Part shown: positions 23,447-37,457 of the stretch, in pieces
How positions within the stretch are numbered: the first letter of the stretch is position 1
Layout of the letters: the number at the start of each line of letters is the position of its first letter
Assembly: GCA_037178855.1 (NCBI GenBank)
Contig: JASJZC010000001.1
Location: forward strand, 5,146,001 to 5,210,000
Reading direction: 5' to 3'
Origin: Oscheius sp. JU75
Lineage: Eukaryota > Nematoda > Chromadorea > Rhabditida > Rhabditidae
Length of the DNA stretch: 64,000 bases
The notes under the pieces: generated by a model
Told to the model about the DNA's origin: nothing
The model's database searches: none
The model's input: the letters and a program-made list of their open reading frames with translations, nothing else
Position numbers and translations under genes: made by a program

Positions 23447-26015
23447 TTATAAGACGTCTTCAGTTTTCGTGGCTAGTAACTGTTTTTTGACCAGGGAATA
23501 ATAGAGTCCTTCCCGGTTCATCATGAGTTCTGTGTGATTGCCCATCTGCAAATCTTATATTACTACTACTACGTGAGGTCATACCTGTATAACCCGTCCT
23601 TTCTGTATTACAGCTACTTTGTCGGCTTTTTCAATTGTGGACAGCCGATGGGCGATTATCAAAACCGTTCGTTCCCGAGCGCATCTGGAACAAAGTTCTG
23701 AACACAAAATAACAGAACGTTACCGATTCAGAGCATCCTGAACCAGTGCTTCACTCTCAGCATCCAAAGCACTGGTAGCCTCGTCCAGAATGAGAACAGC
23801 CGGTCTTCTGACCAGTGCCCTGGCGATAGCTATCCTTTGTTTCTGCCCTCCACTCATTTGGACCCCCTTCTCTCCACAGGATGTGTCATAGCCCTTTTCC
23901 TGATCCATCACGAAGTCATGAACATTGGCCATTTTGGCTGCTCGGAGCATGTCGTCCTCTGTAGCCCAGTCACAGCCGTACAGGATGTTGTGTCGGACAG
24001 ATCCATCGTACAATACAGGTTCTTGAGCTACCAGAGCTATCTGAATTTCGATTCAAGTTGCCTTTCTGTTTGGTTACCTTCTGATGATAGTACATGTGGT
24101 CGATGTCTCTGATCGGAACTCCGTCGAGAGTGATCTCTCCGGAATCCGGCTCATAGAAGTGCTCAAGTAGTGCCACTATACTCGACTTACCACCTCCACT
24201 CGGCCCCACAAGAGCAACAGTTTGTCCGGCATCGATTTCTAGATTTAGTCCTTGCATAACCGGATTGTTCTTTCTTGACGGGTAGGAGAAGTGAACGTCT
24301 CGGAACTTGATGTTACCGTTCACTGAGGGCTTTTCATTTCCATCCAAAAGAATCTCGGGAACCCGGTTCATGTACTCGAAGACCTTTCTCGAGGCGCCAA
24401 CGGATTCCATCAGACCGGTAAAAGCAATACCAATATTTCCGAGATTTTCAGCCAGCTGTAGTTGATAAAGCAGGAATTTGATCAACTCATCCGGAGTCAA
24501 TAGTCCTGAACCAGCAATATTAAGTCTGAGCCTTAAATCTACCTTTTATGACGAGTGTTCCACCATAGAAGAGGACGGCCACTTGAATAACACTCAGACA
24601 GGTTTCATTTGTCCAGACGTAACCCATGTAGATCTGTGCTCTTTAACAATTTCTCTAAACCTTTTATAGACAAGACTACCTCTTTTTCGCCACTCCTAAA
24701 GTAACTCCCAGTCGTTCATTGAATCTGTCAGCCTCTCTGTCTTCACAGGCAAAAGATCTGACAGTTCTCATCGTGGAGAGAACTTCTTCTGCAACATGGT
24801 TCGCTTTACTAATTGTCTCTTGCATCTCCTCGGATATCCTCTGCGATTATTAGTTCCAAGGAATTATACTAAGAGAAACTCACGTCAAAAAATGCTCCAT
24901 ACCACTTAATGATTATTCCAACCAATGGGATTGCAATAACAGTGACGATGCCCAATCTCCAGGACAGAATGAACATGTACACCAGGGCTCCAATCATCAT
25001 GACAGCGCTTCGAAGGAAAATGTTCAAATTTGTGGAGACGGTCGCACAGACTGTGATACAGTCGGAAGTAAGACGAGAGACCATTTCTCCTGACTTGGTG
25101 ATGTCGAAGAAGGCAATGTCTTGACGGACTAAAGAGGCGAAGAGGTCCTGTCGTAGCTGCTTTTGTACTCTGGCTTGGGCGTATGAAAATGAGCCACCTC
25201 GAATTCCTCCAAAGAAGGAACTGAAAAGGGAGAGAACTGCCATGTAAAGGACCGAAGTCTTGAGTTTGTCGAAGCCTCTAGTCTGCACAATATCTGCAAT
25301 GACGTCTCCCATCATTGATGGGATAAAGATCCGAACTGGAAACTGTTACTACTTTGCATTAGGTCGCTACTTACCCAAAGCATAGATGATTAGAAAGATG
25401 AACCCAGCTGTGAACCAAAACCACTCTCGCTTACAGTATGACAGCAGCTTGCCCACGTGCTCAAGCGTACTAATTCTTTCACTCTCTTCAGAGCTTTCTT
25501 GTCTGCTCGTTTCTTCCTCCAAGACGGAGTATCCATTGCCCTTCTTCCTAGCCAGGAAGATCCAGGAGATACTGGCGAAGATGAAACAGGCCGCGAGTGA
25601 CCATCCAACGGAAAACCAAAGACCCGGATAGTGAAGTTGGTCGGGGATTTCGGACAGAGCAAGGAGTTTGGCCAGAGAGTACGAATAGGCAACGACTGCC
25701 ACAAGAATCATAGGCATGAAGACGTACTCCTTCTTCGGCCATTTCACTGCATGTAAGAGGACCAGACCTAAGGGTTTCACAACATTAAAGAAGCAAAGAT
25801 AGAATAGGATCACCTGTTAGACAGAAGAACCTGACGCAAGCGACTAAAACATAGTCACTTGGATTGACTGTGAATTGGTAGTCAAGAGAAAAAAGGTACT
25901 TGTAGATGAGACTGGCATCGAATTGGAAGTTTGTCTGATAGAATCCAATGCTCAGAATAGAGAACAGAATGTCCATAGGAATGAAAAGAATAAGACATAA
26001 CAGCTTCCAGTTCAT
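23447..26015 (-). CDS. TAP-like half ABC transporter, copy B (ABCB9/TAPL-like)
   Basis: Paralogue of the copy at 20270-22853, in inverted orientation with 3' ends facing. It starts [15 protein letters not shown] and has the same order: hydrophobic N-terminal TM domain, ABC transmembrane domain with [17 protein letters not shown], then Walker [15 protein letters not shown], signature [15 protein letters not shown] and Walker [16 protein letters not shown]. The C-terminus differs from copy A ([19 protein letters not shown], then TAA). The TM domain between about 24.3 and 25.3 kb is clearly diverged from copy A, while the NBD and part of the N-terminal region read the same. Both copies look intact with all NBD motifs, so they may form a homo- or heterodimer; that is inference. 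Confidence 0.92.
23631..24236 (-). repeat. 606-bp arm of inverted repeat (copy B)
   Basis: Reverse complement of 22059-22664 with no difference found on reading, introns included. See that entry for the boundaries. Confidence 0.88.
25509..25764 (-). repeat. 256-bp tract shared with TAP-like copy A
   Basis: Reverse complement of 20518-20773, with sharp loss of identity on both sides (GAAGAAACGAGC against GAAGAAACAAAC at one edge). Confidence 0.85.
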
Positions 26016-26452
26016 TCCTGAAAACTAAATGGCTCGACGGAAAGGAGAGATAAAGGTAGGAACGAGTCAGCAAGAATTCAGATGGTACTTGTTACCACCG
26101 GCTTTTGACACAAAACAATCCAAATAAGTGATACGTACCGGGTCGAAGGGTCAGTGGCAGATGAAGCGGGTCTGTTTTTACACCCACTCTTGTCTGGACC
26201 GACCATTTCTTCGGAGAAGAGAAGTCGTGATTTACGACCATTTGAAAAGTAGAACTATCTTTTATTACTGCTTTTGAAATCTCGTACAAAGTAATCTATT
26301 TGTTTTCCGCGTTGTATAAAAGAGCATTCTGATGAGAATGATGTACAAATGAGACAGACGAAGAATAGATAAGAATAGGGAACGGTCAGATAAGAAAAGG
26401 TTAGTCCATACAAAGTACTAACTTCCATCAACAGTGAACAGTTCGTAGTTCG
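26016..26452. other. Intergenic region upstream of TAP-like copy B
   Basis: Should hold the promoter of copy B and the 3' UTR of the TMEM14-like gene. A 65-codon minus-strand frame is present at 26092-26289 but has no recognisable features. Confidence 0.45.
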
Positions 26453-26862
26453 TCAGCACCATTCGGTTCCGTATCCATCATCCACGATAGTCTGTACCAG
26501 ACAAATCTCTAAGACTAATAGTCCTGCTATTAGTTGAAGAAGAAACAAATGCCATCTTTGAGTGAAATAACAACGTACTAACCACGTGGCGGGAAATAGT
26601 AAAGCAGCATCTGAAAATTGTTTGAAAACGCTGAAAAATAGAACATACACGCTCCGAAGTCGGTTTTGGCAATGATAGTTTTGTAGCGCGTGGCAAGCCA
26701 ACAAGCAAGGCCTGAGAGTCCATCGACCAACAGAAGGTATGTCGAGCCTATAATCTTTGTTCATGGGTCGATGGATAAGCCATTACCAGACTGATAGTAT
26801 TCGTAGATTCCACAGCCGATTAGAAAACCACCGTAGGCGTAGAAGGTCTTGTTCAAAAACAT
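26453..26862 (-). CDS. Divergent TMEM14-like small membrane protein
   Basis: Small protein with about four hydrophobic segments. It starts MFLNKTFYAYGGFLIGCGIY, followed by YYQSG, then an intron, then STYLLLVDGLSGLACWLA and two more hydrophobic stretches; it ends TEWC-stop. It lies 500 bp downstream of a clear TMEM14 gene on the same strand. The first intron interrupts the same codon in both (QSG|ST here, KSG|ST there), which is good evidence of tandem duplication despite low sequence similarity. The family signature FMPAGLIAGAS is not conserved. Three exons were assembled with introns of about 40 bp. Function unknown; TMEM14C acts in mitochondrial porphyrin transport, but that cannot be assumed for this copy. 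Confidence 0.6.
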
Positions 26863-27361
26863 TTTTCCAGAGATTTCAAACAAAAAACTCGAACTGTTAC
26901 TTCTGTGGTGCGAGAACTGATACGGCGGTTAGCGACCACCGGGAAGAGAAAGAACTGGGAACAGAAGAAGGAGCTCTTATCTGTCTTTGGTTTCCTGCTT
27001 AAATAGACAAAGATAACCGGTAACTATTTCTTAACACCATGGGGTTCACTTTGTAGCACATTTAATACTTTGAACTTTGATCAAGATACCAGTTGCTGAC
27101 GGCAGCTTTGCAGCCCTTTGGCCTTGGCTTAGAATTTTGATCACAGACGGTTGCGTCGCTTCCCTAGTAACTGAAGTTACACCCAAAGTTGACTTGTCCC
27201 CTTATCCCTTGACATGAAATGTCTTGTCAAATTTTTGAGGGTACCATTGCTGACAGGCGTGTGTACACCATGACAGATACAGACGGACGGACAGAGTTAA
27301 GCTGCGCTTTAGTAAAGAAAGATGTTTAATACAAATGTACAGGAAGCGAATAGTTTTGAGA
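26863..27361. other. Intergenic region between the tandem TMEM14 genes
   Basis: Noncoding sequence with no supported exon or repeat. It should contain the 3' UTR of the right-hand gene and the promoter of the left-hand one. Confidence 0.45.
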
Positions 27362-27763
27362 TTAGAAGAAGCTGGCACTTGTGGCGATTTTGTAGAAAGA
27401 GGCGAGGAGAGTGATCAAACTCGCACCTGCAATCAGGCCAGCCGGCATAAACTTTCCAGAGTTCGAGTAGCGTTGTCCCATGACGTAGCCGAGCACCAAT
27501 GAGACCCCTAAATGTTTTTATTTGTATGTGTCTATTAAAAAGAGTTACCAAGTACTGTAAGAGTCTTGTAGGCGAACTGATTGCGAGTAGCCAGGAAGAC
27601 GACGAGACCTGAACCACCTCCAGCGATCAAAGAAGCTGTCGAGCCTGTAATCTTTATATATTTGACGGTCTTCAGCCTTATCACCTGATTTGAAAAAACC
27701 GATGGCTCCTCCGGCCATTAAAAGACCTCCGTAAAGAAGATACAGTTGGTCGTAATTGATCAT
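27362..27763 (-). CDS. TMEM14 family membrane protein
   Basis: Protein of about 106 residues with the full TMEM14 pattern: YGGLLMAGGAIGFFKSGS, a second TM stretch SGLVVFLATRN, a third VLGVSLVLGYVMGQRY, and the family signature SGKFMPAGLIAGASLITLL. TMEM14 proteins are four-TM proteins; TMEM14C of vertebrates is in the mitochondrial inner membrane and aids heme synthesis. Three exons join in phase through introns of 40 and about 40 bp; the stop TAA is at 27362-27364 and the ATG at 27761-27763. Which vertebrate paralogue it corresponds to cannot be told from the sequence. Confidence 0.88.
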
Positions 27764-28160
27764 TTTCTGGAAGCAAAACATTAATTTCAGTCGAGCAAGT
27801 GGGTGCGAGAAACAGCGAAACTCTCAACGGGGTTACTTTTCTGATTCTATTAATTTCCTTATCTTATTTTTGCTTCGCGCCATTTTTGACGAAAACTAAT
27901 GGGCATGTGCTTTCCCTCCATCTGGATATTTACTGACTCAGCATCTGGCAGTAAATGACTCGGTTCTGCTAAGCTCGAAAAGAGTTATCAGTTGTTTTCA
28001 TTTAATATTTTCCTCTTATTCGCTAGCATTTTTACCCCCAAGTTATGAGTTGTTCGCTTTATTTATTATAGGTGTTAAGAGGCAGCTCTCTTCAAAGATT
28101 TAGTGTAAAATGAGAACAGAAAAAAAGATCAAAACTGTGTTTCCCTTATCAAAGCTCCTT

Positions 28161-28174
28161 TATATATATATATA
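28161..28174. repeat. (TA)7 microsatellite
   Basis: Seven uninterrupted TA units following CTCCTT. It could double as a TATA element, but no transcript start can be shown. Confidence 0.8.
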
Positions 28175-28194
28175 GTCTTGTCCTCACACTTGTT

Positions 28195-28226
28195 TACGTG
28201 CATGGGACTAGGTCATTCCACACGTG
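28195..28226 (+). promoter_or_regulatory. Paired ACGTG elements upstream of PFKFB (possible hypoxia-response or E-box sites)
   Basis: TACGTGC at 28195 and ACACGTG at 28220 lie 25 bp apart, about 390 bp upstream of the first PFKFB ATG. ACGTG is the core of HIF response elements and CACGTG is a bHLH E-box. Vertebrate PFKFB genes are HIF targets. The match is short and could be chance; whether this lineage keeps HIF is unknown. Confidence 0.3.
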
Positions 28227-28600
28227 AGGACGAGAGAGCCAATGCTATCTCAAAACGCTCGTAGTAAACAATGACGAATATTGACAGAATTCAAAAATGT
28301 CTGTGAGTAGAAACCAGAACAGACAGAGAAAAGCGTGCCTGTTCGGGAGAAGTTGCGGTAAGATAAGCGCCCGCTATCGATTTACTTGTGATTTCTTCCC
28401 AAATTTTAAAACAATCCCATCAGAACTTTACAAAATCGGGAAATTGCTCGAGTAAGAAACAAAACTGCCAGCGAGAGAGATTAATTCGCCGAAGGTCAGC
28501 TGTGCGTCTCTTTGCGCCTGGGTCAATGTCCATTTGGCCTGATTCTTTGTGCTCAAAAACCTCTCTTCTTCATTCTCAGAACACGCAATTTTTCAGGAAA

Positions 28601-31743
<3,143 letters not shown>

Positions 31744-32258
31744 TGTCAAGAAAGTATAGACGGTTTACGATTTTGACGTTTTCGAAACAGTTATTGTGGT
31801 TTCTTGTACTACTTTACTATTCATTTATTTTTTTTGCGATATATCGAGTTCCAATTCAGCTGGAGCCTTTCGAAGAGAGAACATTATGTTCGAACAGTGG
31901 GCAGCAACACGGCGTTTGTCTCTTGCTGAAAACTTTTAAGATCTTCTGGAGCGGTTTTACTTGTAGTATCCATGCCTCGGGTAAACCACATATTGTACAC
32001 CAGCTTCAGATCGTTTCACACGTTTGGCGATCTCCACAACGCTCAGACCACTCTCCCTGAGTGCTCTAATTCTCGTCTTTTCGAGAACCGAAGATTGAGA
32101 GCCACGTAGCATCTAAATTTGTTGTACAATACAATACTGGAAAAAGAAAGCAATACGTAAATGAACAGTAAAGTAGTACAATAAACCACAATAAACTGTC
32201 TTGAAAACGTCAGACTCGTCGACCGCGCGTAAACCGTCTATACTTTTTTGACAGAGTG
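31744..32258. mobile_element. Decayed, internally deleted Tc1/mariner-like element
   Basis: Terminal inverted repeats of roughly 90 bp bound the element: left about 31744-31830, right about 32158-32258. Both contain GTATAGACGGTTTACG and, further in, TTGTGGTTT and GTACTACTTTACT. The right end reads CACTCTGTCAAAAAAG on the minus strand next to TA, as in Tc1 elements. Inside, the minus strand from about 32112 encodes a helix-turn-helix start (LEKTRIRALRESGLSVVEIA), and then, near 31930-31850, FSARDKRRVAAHCSN, as in the second transposase DNA-binding region; stops interrupt it. The catalytic domain is missing, so the element is non-autonomous. The outermost left bases have decayed. Confidence 0.82.
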
Positions 32259-32360
32259 TATACTCTAGAACCTGTTGAAGAGGTATTTTTGAAAGAGAGA
32301 CAGTCCTCAGAAAGGTGTACACTGCTAACTAGCAAATTCCCAAGCAATGGCAGGTTTCAG

Positions 32361-34463
32361 ACCTCAACTGCACCAGCACTGGTCCGTGACCGTCATCCGT
32401 GGCGCATCCCTGGAGAAGAGTTGGAATGTGAGGACGCCAAGATCGAGTTTGTCTCTCCACTAGGCAAAGTAGCTGGGCGAGTCTACATCACAAAATATCG
32501 TCTCCGCTTCGAAGCGACAGAATCCTCACAAATGTGCAGTTTCGACCTTCCTCTTGGCTGCATAACGAAGGTTGAGAAGATTGGAAACTCGAAGATCCAG
32601 ATGCCGGGACAGCAGGAATTCTATGGCCTTTTGATCTGTTGCAAAGACATGAGAGACATTCGATTCGCCTCTCACGCCAACTCTCACAGTCGCCGGCCAA
32701 TCTTCGAAACTCTCACAAGGCTAGCTTTTCCACTTACCAACAAACTGGTATGTTCCTGGACAATTATACTATTCGTGGTCAATTTAGCCTCTGTACGCCT
32801 ATATCTTTCATCAGAACACAGCTCACAATCAGGAAGAACCAAAACAGCAAAGGAACGGATGGGAATTGTTTGATAGTCGGAGGGAGCTCCATCGATTAGG
32901 AGTTCCGAATGATGACTGGACCATTTGCGAGCTCAATTACAAATACGATTTCGCTGACACCTATCCAAACGTTGTGAGTTCCTACTAATTTTTTGAACTG
33001 TTTTCAGATTGCTATTCCTGTTTCTGCGCAGCGTCTAGGAAAGGAGTTCCTGCTCAAAGTTGGCCAGTCCAGGAGCAGAGCCAGAATCCCAGTTCTCAGC
33101 TGGCTTCATCCCAACACACAGGCCTCAATCACACGAAGCTCTCAGCCACTCTGTGGTGTGACAAATCAGAAAATCTTGGAGGATGAGAACTATCTGAAGA
33201 AGATTCTGGACACGAATGCAGATGCTCATCAGTTGCACATTTTTGATGCAAGACCGGGTGTCAATGCTAAGGTTTCATTGGTTTGTTCTCATGTTAAGTG
33301 TATTGTAGCTGAATCGAGTGAAAGGAGGTGGCTACGAGGAAAACTACGACCAGTGTGCGCTTCACTTCCTCAACATTCACAACATTCACGTTGTTCGTGA
33401 CTCGTAAGCACTCAGTTTTCAATAATCCTTTCGTCTTCAGACTGCGCAAGCTGCGTGACTCTCTCTTCCCAAAAGTAGACGAGCGAAACTACCTGAAAAT
33501 GTTAGACGAGTCTAAATGGCTCAGTCACATTCAGAGTATCGTCGAGGGCTCAGTTCAGATTGCCGATGAGATTGAAAGGAACAAGAGTTCTGTTCTCGTT
33601 CATTGTTCCGATGGCTGGGACAGAACAGCTCAGTTGACCTCCTTGGCCATGCTCCAACTTGACCCATATTATCGAACAATCGAGGGCTTTGCCATCCTAA
33701 TCGAGAAGGAATGGTGCAGCTTCGGGCATAAGTTTGGCCACCGAATTGGACACGGCGAAGACAAATACGGAGACCAGGAAAGATCGCCAGTCTTTCTCCA
33801 GTTCCTCGACTGTGTCTTCCAATTCATGACACAGGTGTGTTTCTGATTGAGATCGGTAATTAGATCCTTTTCCAGTTCCCTTCCTATCTGGAGTTCACCT
33901 CCGAGCTGTTGATCTTCATTCTGGACCACTTGTACAGCTGTCTCTACGGTACATTCTTATACAACAGTGAAAAGCAGAGACTTTATGACTTTGTGAGTTG
34001 CCCAATATTTTTTTGCCCGACCACTGCTCCACCTATTTTTGTTTACAGTAGACTCCTGAACTCTATGAGGGTCTCTGAAACTATTCTTTATTGTCTAGGG
34101 TGTTTTGACGAAGGAACATTTCAGAAATGTCAGAGTCAAACGACGTCTCTCTGGACCTACATCCTCGAAAACAAGAAGCAGTTCACGAATGCCCTCTTTG
34201 TTGGCTCCGTTGGCCGTCGCCTCGTCCTTTTGATGAATCCCTCGATAAAGAAAATGAAACTATTCAAGGAATACTACGCTCGTCACAATTACAACGTCAT
34301 CATGCCTGGCAGCTATGTTAGTTCTTTCAGAAGATCACATAATCAAAAAAATATTCAGGTGATGCAGCGCTATGCCGCCGAAAGAGCCGTCGGAAGAAAA
34401 ACGTTCCTCGAAGAACTCGTGAAACATAATCATAATCAAGTCGAGGCAACTTACAGTCTGTGA
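32361..34463 (+). CDS. Myotubularin-family phosphoinositide 3-phosphatase (MTM1/MTMR1/MTMR2-like)
   Basis: Lipid phosphatase that removes the 3-phosphate from PI3P and PI(3,5)P2 on endosomal membranes. The PH-GRAM domain begins PGEELECEDAKIEFVSPLG and continues through VYITKYRLRFEATE and CITKVEKIGNSKI. The catalytic domain has RIPVLSWLHPNTQASITRSS, HIFDARPGVNAK and the intact active site VHCSDGWDRTAQLTSLAM (Cx5R present, so an active member), followed by FGHKFGHRIGHGEDKYG and SPVFLQFLDCVFQ. The C-terminus is basic and short, without the coiled coil and PDZ ligand of MTMR2. No in-frame ATG lies near the first readable exon, so a 5' exon is missing from this call and may lie upstream of the transposon remnant. 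Confidence 0.9.
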
Positions 34464-34774
34464 TTCTCTTCAATCCCTGTTCGCAGCTCCCGAGCTTCAA
34501 TTTATTTATTGTGATCTTCAAGGCTTTTCTTCGGGTCTGATTGACCTTTTTTATAGGTGCTATGTAATAAAAAATACTTTCTTGTTTCGGGGCCTTATGG
34601 TCCGGGATGGAAGCTTCGAACCAGTAGACGATTGGAGAGTCAAGATGGCTTACTCTCGATTAAAAGTATGACAGGCTAGTTCTCAAACGTGGCCAGATCC
34701 GCGCGAATAGATATGCGATTTTATCTGCAGGATGAACATTTTGTAACGAGGGGGAGTCCCAGTGTTCTTCCAAT
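34464..34774. other. Intergenic region between myotubularin and the FkbM-like gene
   Basis: Contains the myotubularin 3' UTR (ATGTAATAAAAAATAC near 34562 gives an AATAAA) and the promoter of the next gene. No other feature seen. Confidence 0.5.
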
Positions 34775-35934
34775 ATGCGCTCTCTCGTACTGTCTACTCT
34801 CTATGCTCTTACTATCTTGTATGCTTTCTACACACTAATCTCCATGTTTTCCGTAAGTCGCTTCTTTTATTCTAAGTTTCCCTTTTGTATGCAATTAAAT
34901 GTTGTAAACAGAAAAAGTTTCAGACAAGAGTCATTCAGAGTTTCAGAGTTCGAAACCGACCACCTTCATCGAATCCAGAGACTGCATCATCCGCCGGTCG
35001 AAGGACATCAAGAGTGACGAAGCGGTAAGCTCTTATTTGATCGAAACAATCATATTTTCAGCTCTGGTCCACGTTCCCCGAGATAGTCAACGATTGCTCA
35101 CCGCAGGACAGTTACGATCTCCAGGGTTTCTCGAATTCGGACGAATTGAAATACCATGTGATGCCGCGAAAGAAGGCCTTCGGTGGCAAGAACAAATGTA
35201 CAATAATCTCATTGGGAATTGGAAAAGACGTCGAAGCCGAGAGGTCGATGAGACACTCCATGCCTCCTTGCAGCTTCTTCGGAGCTGACCCAGTCAATGA
35301 TACGAATGCCGACATCTTCCCAGAAGTCGGCAAGTTTTTCAACATTGCCGTCGGAGCCGAAAATGGCAGTTTTAGAAGCTACGTCCTCGAAGGTTCTAGT
35401 CTTTTTCCTATTCAATAGTATCAGATTATAGACATCTACCGGTATCAGGAAGTCAAATATGTAGATTTGGCCACCTTTATCAAAGAGGAGGTTAAGACAA
35501 AGATTGTGGACCAGCTGATGGTCGACATTGAGCACGCCGAGTATCCAGTCCTCCCATTCTTTTTGAAAAACGGACTACTGAGCAAGAACGACATCACGGT
35601 CTGTCAGGTAAAACTCTAGTGTGTTTCGTTAAAAAGTGTTTCAGATGAACATCGAGATCCATCGTCCCAACGAAAAGCAAATGGGCCAATTCGCCTCGTG
35701 GTTCAAGGAGATCATGCGAGAGCGCCAATGGGCCTTTATGAGCACTTCAACTATTATTGGCCATTTAAGGTAAGTGTAGTTGAATCGAGAGAAAAGGCTT
35801 CTGTAGATTGTACATGGTCAACTATGGGTCGGAAGAGTGCCTAAGACGATATTTCGGTGACGACAGAGAGGGTGAGAAGAATCAAGAAGAGATAGAGGAA
35901 GACAGAGACGAGACACAGCTTTAAGCAGCATAAA
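34775..35934 (+). CDS. Type II membrane protein with FkbM/METTL-like methyltransferase domain
   Basis: The N-terminus is a single membrane anchor (SLVLSTLYALTILYAFYTLI), followed by a basic stem and a lumenal or extracellular domain. The domain has KCTIISLGIGKDVEAERSM, then CSFFGADPVNDTNADIF, FFNIAVGAENGSF, QLMVDIEHAEYPVLPFFL and CQMNIEIHRP. This order (SAM-binding-like glycine motif, FGADP, aspartate after the core strand, CQxNxExH) is that of the FkbM-like methyltransferase family common in nematodes and found in other invertebrates. Five or so exons join through introns of 35-45 bp. The C-terminus is a run of acidic residues. Substrate unknown. The assignment rests on remembered family patterns. 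Confidence 0.68.
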
Positions 35935-36702
35935 CATTCGAAGAATTCTCTTATCTGTACAGATTCTTTCCATAATCGGGGGCGGGAAGGATGAGTCAGC
36001 TCTCTTCAAAGAGGCTGGAACAATGTTGTATTTGATGTGACAGCGGCGGCACTGACGCCTCTTCTCATTTGTTGAAACTTTTTTTTATTTTTCGCGAATA
36101 ATAATAAAAGGTTTTTGGCGACCGAAAGATTCAGATCTCCCCCCTTTGCAGTCCACTGGCTGTATTTGTAATCTTCCAGACTTTTCGTTATATACTGTTG
36201 TTTGCATGGACTTTTCTTATCTTGCCTCTACCTCTCTTCACTAATCACTTCGCAACCACTGACCTTTCTTTTCGGCATTGCGCAAAATGTCCAGCTGTGT
36301 TCCATTCCATCGATTTCTGTCCTAAGAGACCATGTTTGTTCAGAGATTAGGTAGCAGCGAATTCTGTGTTTTTTTATCCCTGGCCGCCACGTCTCATTTC
36401 TGTTGCATTAAGCTTTTTGGGGAATTGCTTTATCAACGGCTCATAAAGAGTTTCTCAAACAGCTCTCCAAACATTTTCGTTTTCCCCAATGTTTATATCC
36501 ACTCTCTCACTCTCTCTTTCAAAGGCCACACGCGTCACATTCCGATCAAAAATTTAGCAGAGTCTCCCCTGTATGAGTCACATTGATTTTTTCGTGACCT
36601 TTACTGTCATGACTCCTCTTTGGTCGTCGCCCTCGCTGTCTCATCCGTCACTTTTCTGGCGCCTCTTTTTCTGTTTCAATTTTCACGTACTTCTCAGGAA
36701 GA
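35935..36702. other. Intergenic region upstream of the calponin-family gene
   Basis: Pyrimidine-rich noncoding sequence; AATAATAATAAAAGG near 36098 likely carries the poly(A) signal of the FkbM-like gene. A TTCTCAG acceptor lies immediately before the calponin ATG, which would suit cis- or trans-splicing of a leader. Confidence 0.5.
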
Positions 36703-37376
36703 ATGTCCCGTGCTGAGAAGAGCGGCATTGCTTTGGAGGCCCAGCAGAAGATTCATGGGAAGTACGACTCTCAGCTGGCTCATCAGATCTTGGAATGGGT
36801 TAAGGTCAGTTTCACTCTCTTTTACACACATCAAATGTTCAGGGAGTAGTGGGTGAACCTATCAACACAGACGGCAGCTCTGACAATCTGATCGAGCTCT
36901 TCAAGGATGGCCAGCTCTTGTGTCGGTTCGCCAATGCTCTCCAGCCAGGAGCGATCAAAAAGATCAACTCATCTGCTATGGCTTTCAAACAGATGGAAAA
37001 CATTTCATTCTTCTTAAGTTTTGCCGAGAAACACGTCAACAAGACCGAGCTTTTTCAGGTAAAAAGAACTAGACAAAGAGACAAATTGTTTCAGACAGTC
37101 GATCTCTATGAAGCACAGGATCCGAATGCTGTTTTGATCTGTCTCTCTGCCCTGGCCAGGAAGAGTGACAAGTTGTTCGGAAAGGCTGGCCTCGGACCGA
37201 AAGAGGCTGAGGGAGAAAAGAGAGATTGGAGCGAGGAGCAGCTTCGAGCTGGTCATGGAGTCATCGGACTGCAAATGGGATCAAACAAGGGCGAGTTTTA
37301 CTGCCTATTCTTATATTTCTAACATTTAGGTGCTACTGCTTCGGGACTGAATATGGGAAACACTCGCCATATGTAA
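36703..37376 (+). CDS. Calponin/transgelin family actin-binding protein
   Basis: Muscle-type actin-binding protein. The single calponin-homology domain spans most of the protein: QILEWVKGVVGEPINTDGSS, LIELFKDGQLLCRFANAL, FKQMENISFFLSFAEKH and DLYEAQDPNAVLICLSALAR. One calponin repeat follows (VIGLQMGSNKGATASGLNMG) and the protein ends TRHM. The layout of one CH domain plus one CLIK repeat is that of invertebrate transgelin/Mp20. Five exons join through introns of about 35-45 bp. ATG at 36703, TAA at 37374-37376. Confidence 0.92.
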
Positions 37377-37409
37377 CTTACTTCTTCAAAAACCTGCCAA
37401 GATCCACGT

Positions 37410-37415
37410 AATAAA
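37410..37415 (+). promoter_or_regulatory. Poly(A) signal AATAAA of the calponin-family gene
   Basis: AATAAA 34 bp past the stop codon, between two convergent genes only 80 bp apart. Confidence 0.65.
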
Positions 37416-37457
37416 CTTTTCATTCGTCTTTACAAAATATCGTTCTCATTTCAGTGA

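Larger units (their letters stand above)
27764..28600. other. Region upstream of PFKFB, including a TA repeat
   Basis: Noncoding. It holds a (TA)7 run at 28161-28174, two ACGTG elements at 28195-28226 and pyrimidine-rich sequence leading to the PFKFB first exon. No exon of another gene was found. Confidence 0.5.

Noticed and set aside
28161-28174. (TA)7 as the PFKFB TATA box
   Set aside because: Possible, but it is more than 400 bp from the first ATG and no start site can be placed; left as a microsatellite.
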